This document shows, piece by piece, positions 17,893 to 27,232 of a DNA stretch of 62,091 nucleotides. The position numbers and the translations under genes were made by a program. Position 1 is the first letter of the stretch, and every line of letters starts with the position of its first letter. The stretch lies in NCBI GenBank assembly GCA_027618565.1, contig JAQCEQ010000012.1, positions 1-62,091 on the forward strand, given 5' to 3'. The notes beneath the pieces were generated by a model. That model was not told where the DNA came from. It worked only from the letters and a program-made list of their open reading frames with translations, and made no database searches. Source of the stretch: Planctomycetota bacterium (GTDB lineage: Bacteria > Planctomycetota > Phycisphaerae > Phycisphaerales > SM1A02).

Positions 17893-20724
17893 ATGGCCAG
17901 CGACACTCCCACGCCCTTTCGATACGACGCCCGCCTTGCCGACGAGATCGAGCGGCGGTGGCAGGGTCGGTGGGAAGAGGCGAAGGCGTTCCGGACGCCA
18001 AATCCCGGTGACGCGGGCTTTGATGCCAGCAAGCAGAAGTTCTATTGCCTGGACATGTTCCCGTACCCGTCCGGGGCCGGATTGCATGTGGGCCACCCCG
18101 AGGGATATACCGCAACCGACATCCTCTGCCGTGCGCGTCGCATGCAGGGATTCAATGTGCTGCACCCGATGGGCTGGGACGCCTTCGGCCTGCCCGCGGA
18201 GCAGTACGCGGTGCAGACCGGCGTGCATCCATCGATCACGACCGGCAAGGCGATCGACAACTTTCGCCGGCAGCTCAAGCGCTTCGGGTTTTCCTACGAC
18301 TGGTCCAGGGAATTTGCGACGATCGATCCCGACTACGTCAAGTGGACCCAGTGGATCTGGCTGCAAGCCTACGACTCCTGGTACGACCGTTCGCTGGATC
18401 GCGCCCGCCCGATCAGCGAACTGCTCGCGGAACTGGAGGGCGGGACGCGGCAGCCGGACGGCGAATGTGCGGGAATGCCCTGGGAGGCGATGGAGCAGCC
18501 ATCCAGGCGCGCCTATGTCGATGCACGGCGACTGGCCTACCTGGGCACGCAGACCGTCAACTGGTGCCCCACGCTGGGCACGGTCCTCGCCAACGAAGAA
18601 ATCATCGACGGGCGCAGCGAGCGCGGCGGCCACCCGGTGGCGCGCCTTCCCCTGAAGCAGTGGATGTTCCGGATCACCGCGTACGCGGACCGATTGCTCG
18701 CGGACCTCTCGCTGGTCGATTGGCCCGAGAGCACCCGTGCGATGCAGACCGAGTGGATCGGGCGAAGCGAGGGCGCCGAGATCAACTTCGCCGTGGAGGG
18801 GTTTGGGGACCTGCGTGTCTTCACGACGCGGCCCGACACGCTCTTTGGCGCCACCTCCATGGTGGTCGCTCCGGAGCACCCCTTGGTGTCGGCGGCGCTG
18901 GCGTCACCATCCACGCCTAGTGACATGCGGGCGTCGCTGCGCGCGTATGTGGAAGCCGCACGGAATCGCAGCGACTTGGATCGCCAGGCCGAGTGCAAGG
19001 TGAAGACGGGCGCGCCGACGGGCCTGCACGCGACCAACCCCGCCACCGGTGAACGGATCCCCGTCTGGACCGCGGACTATGTCCTCCTGGGGTACGGCAC
19101 GGGTGCGATCATGGCGGTGCCCGCCCACGACCAGCGCGACTTCGAGTGTGCGCAGGCGTTCGCGCTTCCGATCCTCGAAGTCGTTCGCATCGAGGGCGCT
19201 CAGTTCGACGGCACGAAGGCCACGACCGGCGACGGCGTGGCGTTTCACAGCGCGTCCAGCGCGGTTTCCATCGACGGACTGCCGACGGCCGCGGCCAAGG
19301 CGAAGATCATCGAGTGGCTGGAGTCGACGGGGCGCGGCACGAGGCGCGTGAACTACCGGCTGCGCGACTGGCTCTTCAGCCGGCAGCGCTACTGGGGCGA
19401 GCCGTTCCCGATCGTGTACGACGAGGCCGGGAACCACTACCCGATCTCTTCCTCGGCGCTCCCGCTCACGCTGCCCGCGATGGTGGACTACCAGCCGATC
19501 GAGAGCGACACGCCGCTCCCGCCGCTTGGCAAGGTTCGGGACTGGGTTCAGACCACCGCCGGCGCCGCGGGAGTGGATCCATCGCTGCTGCCGCCATCCA
19601 CCCCCGTGCGCCGGGAGACCAACACCATGCCCGGCTGGGCCGGCTCATGCTGGTACGAGCTCCGGTACTGCGATCCGCACAACGAGCATCGATTCGTCGG
19701 TGAGGAAGCCGAGCGCTACTGGATGGGGCAGGGGACGGGGTCCCGCACCGCAGGCGTGGACCTCTATGTGGGTGGGTCCGAGCACGCCGTGCTGCACTTG
19801 CTCTACGCGCGCTTCTGGCACAAGCTGCTCTTCGACCTGGGCCATGTCAGCGCGCCGGAGCCATTCGCCAAGTTGTTCCACCAGGGTCTGATCACCAGCC
19901 ACGCCTACCAGCGCGCGGACAAGTCGCTGGTGCCCGTGGACGAGGTGGAGGAGCGCGATGGCGTGTTCATCGAGCGGGCGACCGGCGGCGCCGTGACCCC
20001 AATCGTCGCCAAGATGTCCAAGAGCCTGCGCAATGTCATCAATCCTGACGATGTCATCGCCGAGTACGGTGCCGACACCTTCCGGCTCTACGAGATGGCG
20101 ATGGGGCCGCTGGAGGCTTCCAAGCCCTGGAACACGCGGGACATTGCGGGCGTCTTCCGGTTTCTCCAGCGGGCCTGGAGGCTGTGCATCGACGAATCCA
20201 CCGGCGAGCCGTTGATGGCTCGCGAGCCCGATCCGGCGATCGAGCGAGCGCTCCACAGGACGATCAAGAAGGTGTCCGACGACATCGACCGCCTCGCCTT
20301 CAACACGGCGATTGCCGCCATGATCGAGTTCGTCAACGCGGCGACACGGGCGACGGGCTTGCCCGACCAAGCGGAGGGGGGACTCACGCGCGAGCAGGCC
20401 GACCGATTCATCCGGCTGCTGGCGCCCTTCGCGCCGCACCTGGCGGAAGAAGCCTGGCGTCGGCTGGGGCACCCCACGCTCGTCTCGCACGCTGCGTGGC
20501 CCGCGGCCGACCCGGCGATGCTGGTGGACAGCGAGGTGGAGGTCCCGGTGCAGGTGCTGGGCAAGGTGCGCGCGCGGATCATGGTGCCGGCCGCCATCGC
20601 GCGAGACGCATCGCAACTGGAAGCATTCGCACGATCCCACGCGGATGTCGCGCCGCTCATCCAAGGCAAGACCGTCCGGCGTGTGATCGCCGTGCCAAGC
20701 AAGCTGGTCAACTTCGTGGTGTGA
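17893..20724 (+). CDS. leuS: Leucyl-tRNA synthetase
   Basis: This class I synthetase charges tRNA-Leu. At 943 residues it is slightly longer than most bacterial LeuRS. The HIGH-like box is HVGH (65-68) after FPYPSGAGL, and KMSKS is at 707-711. The CP1 editing domain contains TTRPDTLFGATSMVVAPEHP and the GTGAIMAVPAHDQRD loop that hydrolyses mischarged tRNA. The C-terminal anticodon and LysW-like ends are present (KTVRRVIAVPSKLVNFVV). A TTG nine bases upstream is in frame, but ATG 17893 is the natural start. The final 17 bases overlap the convergent gene at 20708. Confidence 0.97.
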   Translation: MASDTPTPFRYDARLADEIERRWQGRWEEAKAFRTPNPGDAGFDASKQKFYCLDMFPYPSGAGLHVGHPEGYTATDILCRARRMQGFNVLHPMGWDAFGLPAEQYAVQTGVHPSITTGKAIDNFRRQLKRFGFSYDWSREFATIDPDYVKWTQWIWLQAYDSWYDRSLDRARPISELLAELEGGTRQPDGECAGMPWEAMEQPSRRAYVDARRLAYLGTQTVNWCPTLGTVLANEEIIDGRSERGGHPVARLPLKQWMFRITAYADRLLADLSLVDWPESTRAMQTEWIGRSEGAEINFAVEGFGDLRVFTTRPDTLFGATSMVVAPEHPLVSAALASPSTPSDMRASLRAYVEAARNRSDLDRQAECKVKTGAPTGLHATNPATGERIPVWTADYVLLGYGTGAIMAVPAHDQRDFECAQAFALPILEVVRIEGAQFDGTKATTGDGVAFHSASSAVSIDGLPTAAAKAKIIEWLESTGRGTRRVNYRLRDWLFSRQRYWGEPFPIVYDEAGNHYPISSSALPLTLPAMVDYQPIESDTPLPPLGKVRDWVQTTAGAAGVDPSLLPPSTPVRRETNTMPGWAGSCWYELRYCDPHNEHRFVGEEAERYWMGQGTGSRTAGVDLYVGGSEHAVLHLLYARFWHKLLFDLGHVSAPEPFAKLFHQGLITSHAYQRADKSLVPVDEVEERDGVFIERATGGAVTPIVAKMSKSLRNVINPDDVIAEYGADTFRLYEMAMGPLEASKPWNTRDIAGVFRFLQRAWRLCIDESTGEPLMAREPDPAIERALHRTIKKVSDDIDRLAFNTAIAAMIEFVNAATRATGLPDQAEGGLTREQADRFIRLLAPFAPHLAEEAWRRLGHPTLVSHAAWPAADPAMLVDSEVEVPVQVLGKVRARIMVPAAIARDASQLEAFARSHADVAPLIQGKTVRRVIAVPSKLVNFVV

Positions 20725-21193
20725 CCGCGGACTCCCCGACCATCGACAGGACCACCCCCACGATGGCGATCACCCCCAGGATCAAGAACAGGATGGCGAC
20801 GATGGCTCCGCAGGCAGCCAGCACCTTGGCTGTCCGCGTGTAGAGCGTGTCGCGTCCGGCGGCGAGCCTGACCTCGGCATCGTCATCGCCGACATCAACG
20901 GAGTCCCAGTCGAGCTCGTGGGAGGACTGTTCGTTCTCGGCCAGGCAGCGCCGCGCGAGCTCCAGGTCGCGTAGCTGGACCTGCACAGGGATCCCGCCCA
21001 GGAGCGATGCCGAGGCGCCGAACCCCAGCGCACCGATGGGTGCGGAGAAGACCCACGCCTGAACACCCGCGTCCTCCAGCACCACTCGCATCGACTCGGC
21101 CTCCATTTCCGTCGGCACCGACGCCAGCGTCACCAGTTCCAGGCCGGCATCGTCACCGCGGTCATGGTCGCGCGCGCGGTGCAGGCCACTCAT
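20708..21193 (-). CDS. DUF2007-like small protein with C-terminal membrane helix
   Basis: The 161-residue product has an N-terminal segment (LELVTLASVPTEMEAESMRVVLEDAGVQAWV, then the GIPVQVQ strand and RDLELARRCL) with the strand-helix-strand pattern of DUF2007, sometimes called putative signal-transducing proteins. An acidic linker and one long transmembrane helix (about residues 125-152) follow. DUF2007 members are thought to bind partners through a PII-like fold; no function is established. Its start overlaps the stop of the 516-residue gene upstream by 4 bases. Its last 17 bases overlap leuS tail to tail. Confidence 0.65.
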   Translation of the reverse strand: MSGLHRARDHDRGDDAGLELVTLASVPTEMEAESMRVVLEDAGVQAWVFSAPIGALGFGASASLLGGIPVQVQLRDLELARRCLAENEQSSHELDWDSVDVGDDDAEVRLAAGRDTLYTRTAKVLAACGAIVAILFLILGVIAIVGVVLSMVGESAVTPRS

Positions 21194-22740
21194 GGTGACG
21201 TCCCCTCGCTGCGCGCCAGGCCTCGGACACGGTCGACTTCCACCAGCAGGTCATCGGCCTCCGCCGGCCCGTAGGAACGAGTGGGAAACTCCACGCGCCA
21301 GTTCGTGACCCGCCACGCTGGAACGGTGACCTCCATGCCGATCCGCAGCTCAGGTCGCGACCGGGGGCTCGCGGCAAGCGCACCACGGATGCCTGCCTTC
21401 TCGATCGCCCTGACTTCCAGCCAGACCTGCTCGATGCGGTCGTCGGGCTCGGTCACGGCATCCGCTCGGAGGGCAGGCCCGCCCAGCGTGGGGTCGTCCT
21501 CGATCGACGCCTGCACCAAGAAGGCACGCTCGGCCAGGTCGGTCCATTCGGGATGGTCGCGCCGGTGCAGCGACGCGAACGCCGTGGCAAAGGTGGCGAA
21601 GGTGGCCTGCGCGCGACGGAGGTCGGCGGTGGCCTCGTTGGTGGAGACATAGAGAACGGCTTCGCCGTTGGCGATGACCTCGATCACCCGCACTGGGAAG
21701 AGTTCGTCCTTGGATCGCGCCTCTCCCTGCGCGGGGCCCACCACGGCGGACTCCTCTTGGAATCGATCCATGCCCACCGATTCCATGTGCGTGCGCCACG
21801 CCACAGACCCGAGCGCCAACTCGGGCAGGGTCGCACTCACCAGCGTTGACCTCCGCAGGGACACGGCCAGCTGGTCCCCGATTTCCAGGGTGGTGCCAGG
21901 TGTGGGCATCTCGCCCTCCAGCAACAGTGACGCCAGCGTCTGCAGGAGCACGACGCCTGACTGGGCGTGCTCGACCGGCAGTCCCAGGAGTTCCAGTTCT
22001 GGAAGCCCGCAGCGGCGCAGGCCGGTCGTGGCCAGCAGCGTCGTGGCGCCGTCTGGGCTGTCGAATCGACCCAGCCGCCAGAGCGCGTGGTCGATTGGCG
22101 CGGTGTCCGGCGCCAGGAAAAGCTGCGCCAGGCGCTTGCGCGGGAAGTACTGGCTCGTGACCACGTCCAGGATCCCCACCAGTTCCGGCATCGATCCCGC
22201 CACCAGGTTGAGCACCATGAAGTAGTCGGAGGCGGCCGTCGTCGCACCGAGCACCGTCTGGACGCGGAGGACCCACAGAGAGTCGGAGGCCTCGGTTCCC
22301 AGCATCTCGCGTTCGCTCTCGCCCAGCGGTGCGGCTTCTTCCACCCAGAGGATCAGCCCTGCGCGCAGCGATGGGATGTTCAGTTGCAGGCCCCACAGCG
22401 CACCGCCGGGGTCCATCTCGACCGCGCGCGCGTGGATGCCGTCGCCGGCATCGATTGGATCCTCGTCGCCCGCTTCGGCGTCAGCCTCATCATCATCCGC
22501 ATCCTCACGCTCGTCGTCGGAATCCGGTTCGTCCAGTGTGTCAGCGCCCGCGTCTTGGACACCCTCGGCGTTTCGCTTCTCCACGCCCAGCCACGCTCGA
22601 ATGGACTCCACCACCTCCGCCAATTGGGGCGGCTCCCGCTCCGGCCAGAACGCCACCAGCCCCGACTCTTCGGGAAGCAGCGAGCCCCACGGGCCGTCGG
22701 CAGGCGTCTTGGCGTGTGGGTCGGGCAAACCACCTGACAT
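21190..22740 (-). CDS. Unknown 516-residue protein with acidic linker and possible DUF2314-like end
   Basis: There is no signal peptide or membrane helix. Three zones can be seen. The N-terminal 60 residues are followed by a strongly acidic linker (about residues 68-100, mainly Asp/Glu). Then comes a large alpha/beta body (about 105-400). The C-terminal 110 residues include QVWLEVRAIEKAGIRGAL and a LRIGMEVTVPAWRVTNW strand pattern resembling DUF2314. The body may be related to DUF4026, which often accompanies DUF2314, but I cannot confirm this. It is translationally coupled to the DUF2007-like gene downstream. It is divergent from the zinc-ribbon gene, with 33 bases between starts. Confidence 0.6.
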   Translation of the reverse strand: MSGGLPDPHAKTPADGPWGSLLPEESGLVAFWPEREPPQLAEVVESIRAWLGVEKRNAEGVQDAGADTLDEPDSDDEREDADDDEADAEAGDEDPIDAGDGIHARAVEMDPGGALWGLQLNIPSLRAGLILWVEEAAPLGESEREMLGTEASDSLWVLRVQTVLGATTAASDYFMVLNLVAGSMPELVGILDVVTSQYFPRKRLAQLFLAPDTAPIDHALWRLGRFDSPDGATTLLATTGLRRCGLPELELLGLPVEHAQSGVVLLQTLASLLLEGEMPTPGTTLEIGDQLAVSLRRSTLVSATLPELALGSVAWRTHMESVGMDRFQEESAVVGPAQGEARSKDELFPVRVIEVIANGEAVLYVSTNEATADLRRAQATFATFATAFASLHRRDHPEWTDLAERAFLVQASIEDDPTLGGPALRADAVTEPDDRIEQVWLEVRAIEKAGIRGALAASPRSRPELRIGMEVTVPAWRVTNWRVEFPTRSYGPAEADDLLVEVDRVRGLARSEGTSP

Positions 22741-22773
22741 GGCACCCTAACCTACCCCAGACCCGGATTCATC

Positions 22774-23013
22774 GTGCATTGCTTCAACTGCGGCTACCAA
22801 CAGGCATCGATTGAAGGCATCTGCCCGGAGTGTGGTCAACCTGCGTCGTTGGGGAGGGAGAGGGAGCGCGCTCAACTCGCCTTCTACGAGACCGACGGCA
22901 CCTGGGGCATGCCCATCCTCGTCCGGTGGCTAGCTTCGCTTGGTGGAGTGGTCCTCGCGTCCGCGATCGTGGTGGCGTGGGCCGGGGCGACCATCGCGAG
23001 GATCATCAACTAG
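22774..23013 (+). CDS. Zinc-ribbon membrane peptide, unknown function
   Basis: The 79-residue protein begins with two CxxC knuckles (CFNCGYQQASIEGICPECGQ), a small zinc ribbon, and ends with one transmembrane helix (about residues 48-74). The start is GTG 22774. It precedes the DUF58 gene by 3 bases and so is probably the first gene of the DUF58-transglutaminase-PilZ run. A membrane-tethered zinc ribbon might act as a docking or regulatory subunit; that is inference from context. Confidence 0.7.
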   Translation: MHCFNCGYQQASIEGICPECGQPASLGRERERAQLAFYETDGTWGMPILVRWLASLGGVVLASAIVVAWAGATIARIIN

Positions 23014-23016
23014 CCC

Positions 23017-24126
23017 ATGGCACGAACTCGCACACAACGGCGATCACGCCTCACCCCGCAGGGATGGTCGTTGGCGCTGATGGCACTCTTGTTGGGAGCA
23101 GCCGCGTTGCAGCGACCTACCGCCGCGCTGGTCGGTTCCTTCGGTGTGGTGGTCGGGCTCTTCTTCGCCTCTGGGTTGGTGAGCGGGGTGGCGATGATGC
23201 GACTGCGCGCCATCCGCCGCGTCCCAGACCGGTGCCGAGTGGGTGAAGTGGTGCCGATCGAGTATCGAGTCGCCAATCGGTCGTGGCTGCTGCCAGTCTG
23301 CGACCTCACGATTGGGGAACTTCACCCACCGCCAGGGGAGTGGTCCGGCGGATGGGTCGACGCCATCTCCGGTCGCACTCATCGTCGAGTCGTGGCGTGG
23401 TACAAGCCCGCGCGCCGCGGACGGATTTCGTTCCAGGTCGTCCAGGCCACCAGTGGTTCGCCGCTTGGACTGGCACGGAAGTCGCTCCGGTGGACACAGG
23501 AGCGCACGGTGGTGGTCACGCCGCAAGTCGTGCCGCTGCGACGCGGAGTCATCGGCTCACTCACGAGCGCGTCGAACACCGGGACATCGATCGGGAGGGG
23601 CATCGGTCCGGGCGAGGACCCCGCAGGGCTGCGACCGTGGCGCCACGGCGATCGCGTCCGGCACGTGGCCTGGCACCGGAGCACGATGCCGGGCGAACTG
23701 GTGGTCGTGGAGCGAACGGAGCCGGAGCGGCCTCGAGTGCGGTTGGTCCTCAACCTCTCCACCCCGACCGCCGCCCTCCGGTCCGCGGATGGCGACCCAC
23801 GCTTGCTGGAGGAGCGCGCCATCGTCCTTGCCGCCAGCTTGGCCAGCGCCGCCAACGACGAGGGACTGGAATACGGCCTCGAAGTGCTGGGATTCCCCGA
23901 GGCAGTGTCGCCCTGCCGGCGGGGAGGCCGACAGTGCACGCGGATCCACCGGCTCCTGGGTGAACTGGACCTGGATGCGCCTCGCCGTTCGGAGCCTCGG
24001 AGTGTGCGGGCCACGCCAGCCCGCGTGATCGTGATCCACCCGGAGCGCGTCGACCTCGGCATCGGGACGAAAGAGGCCGTGCACCTCACGGCGGCGCACC
24101 TGTCGTCGCTGGAGGTTGCCCCGTGA
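23017..24126 (+). CDS. DUF58 domain membrane protein
   Basis: The 369-residue product has two N-terminal membrane helices (about residues 16-55). A beta-rich domain follows (VGEVVPIEYRVANRS through RRGRISF), then the DUF58 core, with GEDPAGLRPWRHGDRVRHVAW replacing the usual GxxxxxRxYxxGDxxRxIDW. The family is von Willebrand A-like and usually works with MoxR-type AAA+ ATPases and transglutaminase-like membrane proteins; its biochemical role is unclear. The stop overlaps the transglutaminase GTG start by 4 bases. No MoxR gene is nearby. Confidence 0.85.
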   Translation: MARTRTQRRSRLTPQGWSLALMALLLGAAALQRPTAALVGSFGVVVGLFFASGLVSGVAMMRLRAIRRVPDRCRVGEVVPIEYRVANRSWLLPVCDLTIGELHPPPGEWSGGWVDAISGRTHRRVVAWYKPARRGRISFQVVQATSGSPLGLARKSLRWTQERTVVVTPQVVPLRRGVIGSLTSASNTGTSIGRGIGPGEDPAGLRPWRHGDRVRHVAWHRSTMPGELVVVERTEPERPRVRLVLNLSTPTAALRSADGDPRLLEERAIVLAASLASAANDEGLEYGLEVLGFPEAVSPCRRGGRQCTRIHRLLGELDLDAPRRSEPRSVRATPARVIVIHPERVDLGIGTKEAVHLTAAHLSSLEVAP

Positions 24127-26294
24127 CCGCGACCCCCTCATCACACCGGAGCGGGCTCACCGTGATGGCCGTTGCCGCTTCGCTTGGAGCGTTCACGCTC
24201 TCCATCGAGAGCCCGTGGATGTTGGCCGCGACGCTGGCGCTGTGTGGAGTGAGTTGGGTGGCTGGCCGCTGGACAAACCGGTTGCTCCTCCCGCCGCGCC
24301 TGGGGGCAATCCTCGGGGTGGTCAGTGCGCTGGGCGCGGTGCTGCTCCTCCCGCCGCTTACGGTCTCCGGGATCGTTCCTGCCGCGGGTGTCGCGACGGC
24401 TGCAGTGCTCTTGTTTCGGCTGTGGACAAGCCGGACCGCTTCCGCCGACCTCCCGGTGGTGCACCTGTCGGCTGTGCTGCTGGCGCTGGCGGCGTTCTCG
24501 TCGTCCAGCGCGTTGGGGACGATCGCCGTCACGGTGGCCGTCCCGCTCGTGATCTCGGCCGTCCTCGGGGAGCGCATCATGCTGGGCGGAGATCGCGCGG
24601 CCCGTGCGGCTGGCCGTGTGATGCAGCAAGAGAGTCCGGCGTTCGCGCCGACCCGGTCCACCCGTCGCACGATTCACCAGCTCACCGTTGCGTTGGTCAC
24701 CATCAGTTCCCTGGTGGCGGTCGCGGCCTTCGTCGTATTTCCCCGGCAGATGGTCCGGCAGACCTGGTGGCGAGCGCCGGCGCGGTCGGGATTGTCGAGC
24801 GGCGTGGACCTCAGCACCTCTGGACCCATCGACGCGAGCCGCCGAGAGGTCCTCCGCGTCACCATCCTGGATCCGAGCGGTGCCAGGACTGGAGCACTCG
24901 GGGCGCTCTACCTGAGAAGCACGGTCGCCGACACCTACGAGCGGCACGACTTCCGGTGGTCCGTGCAGCGCGAAGCCCGGAACTACTTGGACACCGGCCC
25001 GGGGCGCTGGACGCCGACGGGAGCCGCGATGCCCGCCGGGACCGCTGGCGTGTGGGTGGCCGAGTGCCGAACACGCGGCCTTCGACTCCCCGCGCTGCCG
25101 ATGCCACAACCCGCGTTCGCAATCCAGACCGCCGAGCCGATGACGCTCCCATTCCACCCGGGCCTTGGAGAGGTACCGATCACCGATGTCTGGTCGTGGT
25201 CCGTCCTGTTCAAGCCGCACGCGATGGCCGCGGACTGGGAGTTGCTGGACCCGGAGCAGGACCCGTCCGGGGCAGCGACTGACGACGGGAACCAGGAGGC
25301 CGGCCGTGACGGTGCGGAGCCGCGGTTCGGGCCAGCGGTTCAATCGCTGGCCGACCAGGCGAGCGCATCCATCGACCCAGAGCTGCAGGGTTGGGACCGG
25401 GCACGCGCCCTTGCGGAGGCGGTCAGGCGAGCGCTGTCACAGCCGCCGTTCCACTACACCACGGCGGTGCCTTCCCCGCCCGGCGGGATCGATCCCATTG
25501 AGTACTTCCTCTCCCGTTCCCACGGCGGGCACTGCGAACTCTTCGCGAGCGCACTGGTTGCGGCGTGCCAGCAGGCTGGGCACGACGCGCGGGTCGCCAC
25601 CGGGTTCCTGGCCACGGAGTTCACGGATGGAACGCAGAGCTACACCGTGCGCGAGTCCGATGCACACGCCTGGCCTGAGATCCGCGTTGGCCCCAACGAG
25701 TGGCGAATCGTGGACCCGTCCCCGATCGAGTACCTCGCGATCCAGCGCGCCGCGAGTCGTTCTTGGTCAGACGAACTCCTCGCGCTGGTTGCCCCCGTGG
25801 AAGACCTGTTCTCACGGTTCGTCGTGGGATTCGATCGCCGGATGCAGGCGGACCTGATGCGGCAATTGCGGGACTGGCAGGCACGTGCCTGGGACTCCAT
25901 CGCCGCTCCGGTGGTGGCCTGGTTCACGGAAACGGCGCGTTGGCTCTCTCCTTCGGAGGAAGAGTCGTGGCGCGCGCAGGCGTGGCTGGTGAGCATCGGC
26001 GCGACCATCGTCGCGGCAGGGCTGGCGCTGGTGGCGCGAAGGGCCTCGATCAACCGGCTGCGGACTCGCTGGGCTCCCACGGCGCACTACCGGCGCCCAT
26101 CCACGGCGGTGCTGCTCGCATGCCGCCCCTTCAGCAAGTTGCATGCGAGGCTTGAGCGAGCGTGCGGGCCGCGCCCGGCGGGAGCCACGCTCCTGCAGTG
26201 GATCGATCGTTCCGGGAACGCTTCAGCCGCACCGCGCGCGCGATTGCGCGAGCAGGTCCAGGCGCTCTATGCCACGCGCTTTGGCTGGGCGTAG
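24123..26294 (+). CDS. TgpA-like membrane transglutaminase/protease-fold protein
   Basis: This 723-residue protein has five or six N-terminal membrane helices (to about residue 215), a large periplasmic domain, a late membrane helix (about 620-640) and a cytoplasmic tail. The papain-like triad is intact: Cys471 in HGGHCELFAS, His515 in SDAHAWPE and Asp531 in RIVDPSP. Pseudomonas TgpA is the characterised relative and is essential there; its substrates are unknown. The start is GTG 24123 inside the DUF58 stop codon region. The PilZ-like gene follows after 11 bases. Confidence 0.88.
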   Translation: MTATPSSHRSGLTVMAVAASLGAFTLSIESPWMLAATLALCGVSWVAGRWTNRLLLPPRLGAILGVVSALGAVLLLPPLTVSGIVPAAGVATAAVLLFRLWTSRTASADLPVVHLSAVLLALAAFSSSSALGTIAVTVAVPLVISAVLGERIMLGGDRAARAAGRVMQQESPAFAPTRSTRRTIHQLTVALVTISSLVAVAAFVVFPRQMVRQTWWRAPARSGLSSGVDLSTSGPIDASRREVLRVTILDPSGARTGALGALYLRSTVADTYERHDFRWSVQREARNYLDTGPGRWTPTGAAMPAGTAGVWVAECRTRGLRLPALPMPQPAFAIQTAEPMTLPFHPGLGEVPITDVWSWSVLFKPHAMAADWELLDPEQDPSGAATDDGNQEAGRDGAEPRFGPAVQSLADQASASIDPELQGWDRARALAEAVRRALSQPPFHYTTAVPSPPGGIDPIEYFLSRSHGGHCELFASALVAACQQAGHDARVATGFLATEFTDGTQSYTVRESDAHAWPEIRVGPNEWRIVDPSPIEYLAIQRAASRSWSDELLALVAPVEDLFSRFVVGFDRRMQADLMRQLRDWQARAWDSIAAPVVAWFTETARWLSPSEEESWRAQAWLVSIGATIVAAGLALVARRASINRLRTRWAPTAHYRRPSTAVLLACRPFSKLHARLERACGPRPAGATLLQWIDRSGNASAAPRARLREQVQALYATRFGWA

Positions 26295-26305
26295 CATCCG
26301 CCACC

Positions 26306-27166
26306 GTGCCAGCCAACAGGAGCCGAACGCAGGAGTGGCGACGCACCATGGAGCAAGTCATGGAGCGTGGCGGCGGGCTGGAGGTTGCGCTCGACCGCGG
26401 TACGGTGGGCAACGACCCCGTCGAAGAGGCCGGTTCCGCGGATCTGGTGTGGCGCGTGCGACTGCTGGCCATAGAAACCCAAGCGCTCGTCATCGAGCCG
26501 CCCACGGCCATCGGCAAGGCCGTGGCGATCGCCGATGGCACGCCCCTCATGGCCGCAATGACCGTCGGCCAAAACCGCTGGAAGTTCAGGACCAGGAAAC
26601 TCTCTCAGTCAGGGACTGGCGCCCAGGCCACGTTGCGAATACAGGCGCCCGAGTCGGTGGAGCGCTGCCTTCGCCGATTCACCCGATTTGACATGGGAGG
26701 ACTGATCCTTCCCCAGGTGCGATGTTTCCCGCTGCTGGACCCGTCCAGCGTGGTGGAACCCGAGCGGGTCGTCGCCACGGCCGTCGCCGCGTTCCTCCAA
26801 GGGGGTGCCGTGCCCAAGGGGGCCATGCCGCGACCGCGCGTCGGGCCGGAGTTTGCCGCGGTCCTCATGAACCTGGGTGGCGGCGGCCTTGGCCTGCGGG
26901 TGGACCCGGCGGAGGCTTCGCACCTCAGCCGTTCGCGCATCCTGTGGGTGGAAGTGGATCTGGGCCGCGACATGCCGGTGCCGCTGTGCGCCACGGGCAA
27001 GGTGGTCCACACGCGGATCGATTCCACGCAGTGCACCTACGCGGGCGTTTCCTTCGACTTTTCCTTCAATACCGCGCACCACCGGACGGTCGTCGAACAG
27101 GTCCGGCAGTACGTGGAACGAGTCCAGCGGACGGCCACGACTCCCACGACTCCCGCGGCACGCTGA
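26306..27166 (+). CDS. PilZ/YcgR-like putative cyclic-di-GMP-binding protein, degenerate motif
   Basis: The 286-residue protein shows a YcgR-type N-terminal barrel (VWRVRLLAIETQALVIEPP, then RKL). A PilZ-like part follows, with R123-xxx-R127 in CLRRFTRF. The second PilZ motif is MNLGGGGLGLRV, where the expected D/NxSxxG serine is Gly. Cyclic-di-GMP binding is therefore plausible but not assured. An insert of about 50 residues separates the two motifs. GTG 26306 was chosen to follow the transglutaminase stop; ATG 26348 is an alternative. A link between envelope remodelling and second messenger is only suggested by position. Confidence 0.6.
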   Translation: MPANRSRTQEWRRTMEQVMERGGGLEVALDRGTVGNDPVEEAGSADLVWRVRLLAIETQALVIEPPTAIGKAVAIADGTPLMAAMTVGQNRWKFRTRKLSQSGTGAQATLRIQAPESVERCLRRFTRFDMGGLILPQVRCFPLLDPSSVVEPERVVATAVAAFLQGGAVPKGAMPRPRVGPEFAAVLMNLGGGGLGLRVDPAEASHLSRSRILWVEVDLGRDMPVPLCATGKVVHTRIDSTQCTYAGVSFDFSFNTAHHRTVVEQVRQYVERVQRTATTPTTPAAR

Positions 27167-27232
27167 TGGCGCCTTCCGGGTCCTCCGCGGTCTCCTCGAT
27201 CCGGTTCGCCACACCACACGAAAGGCGCACCC

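Noticed and set aside
16200-18032. 610-codon open frame on the minus strand opposite folC
   Set aside because: It mirrors folC codons, has a composition typical of high-GC shadow frames (Arg/His/Gly-rich) and no domain pattern.
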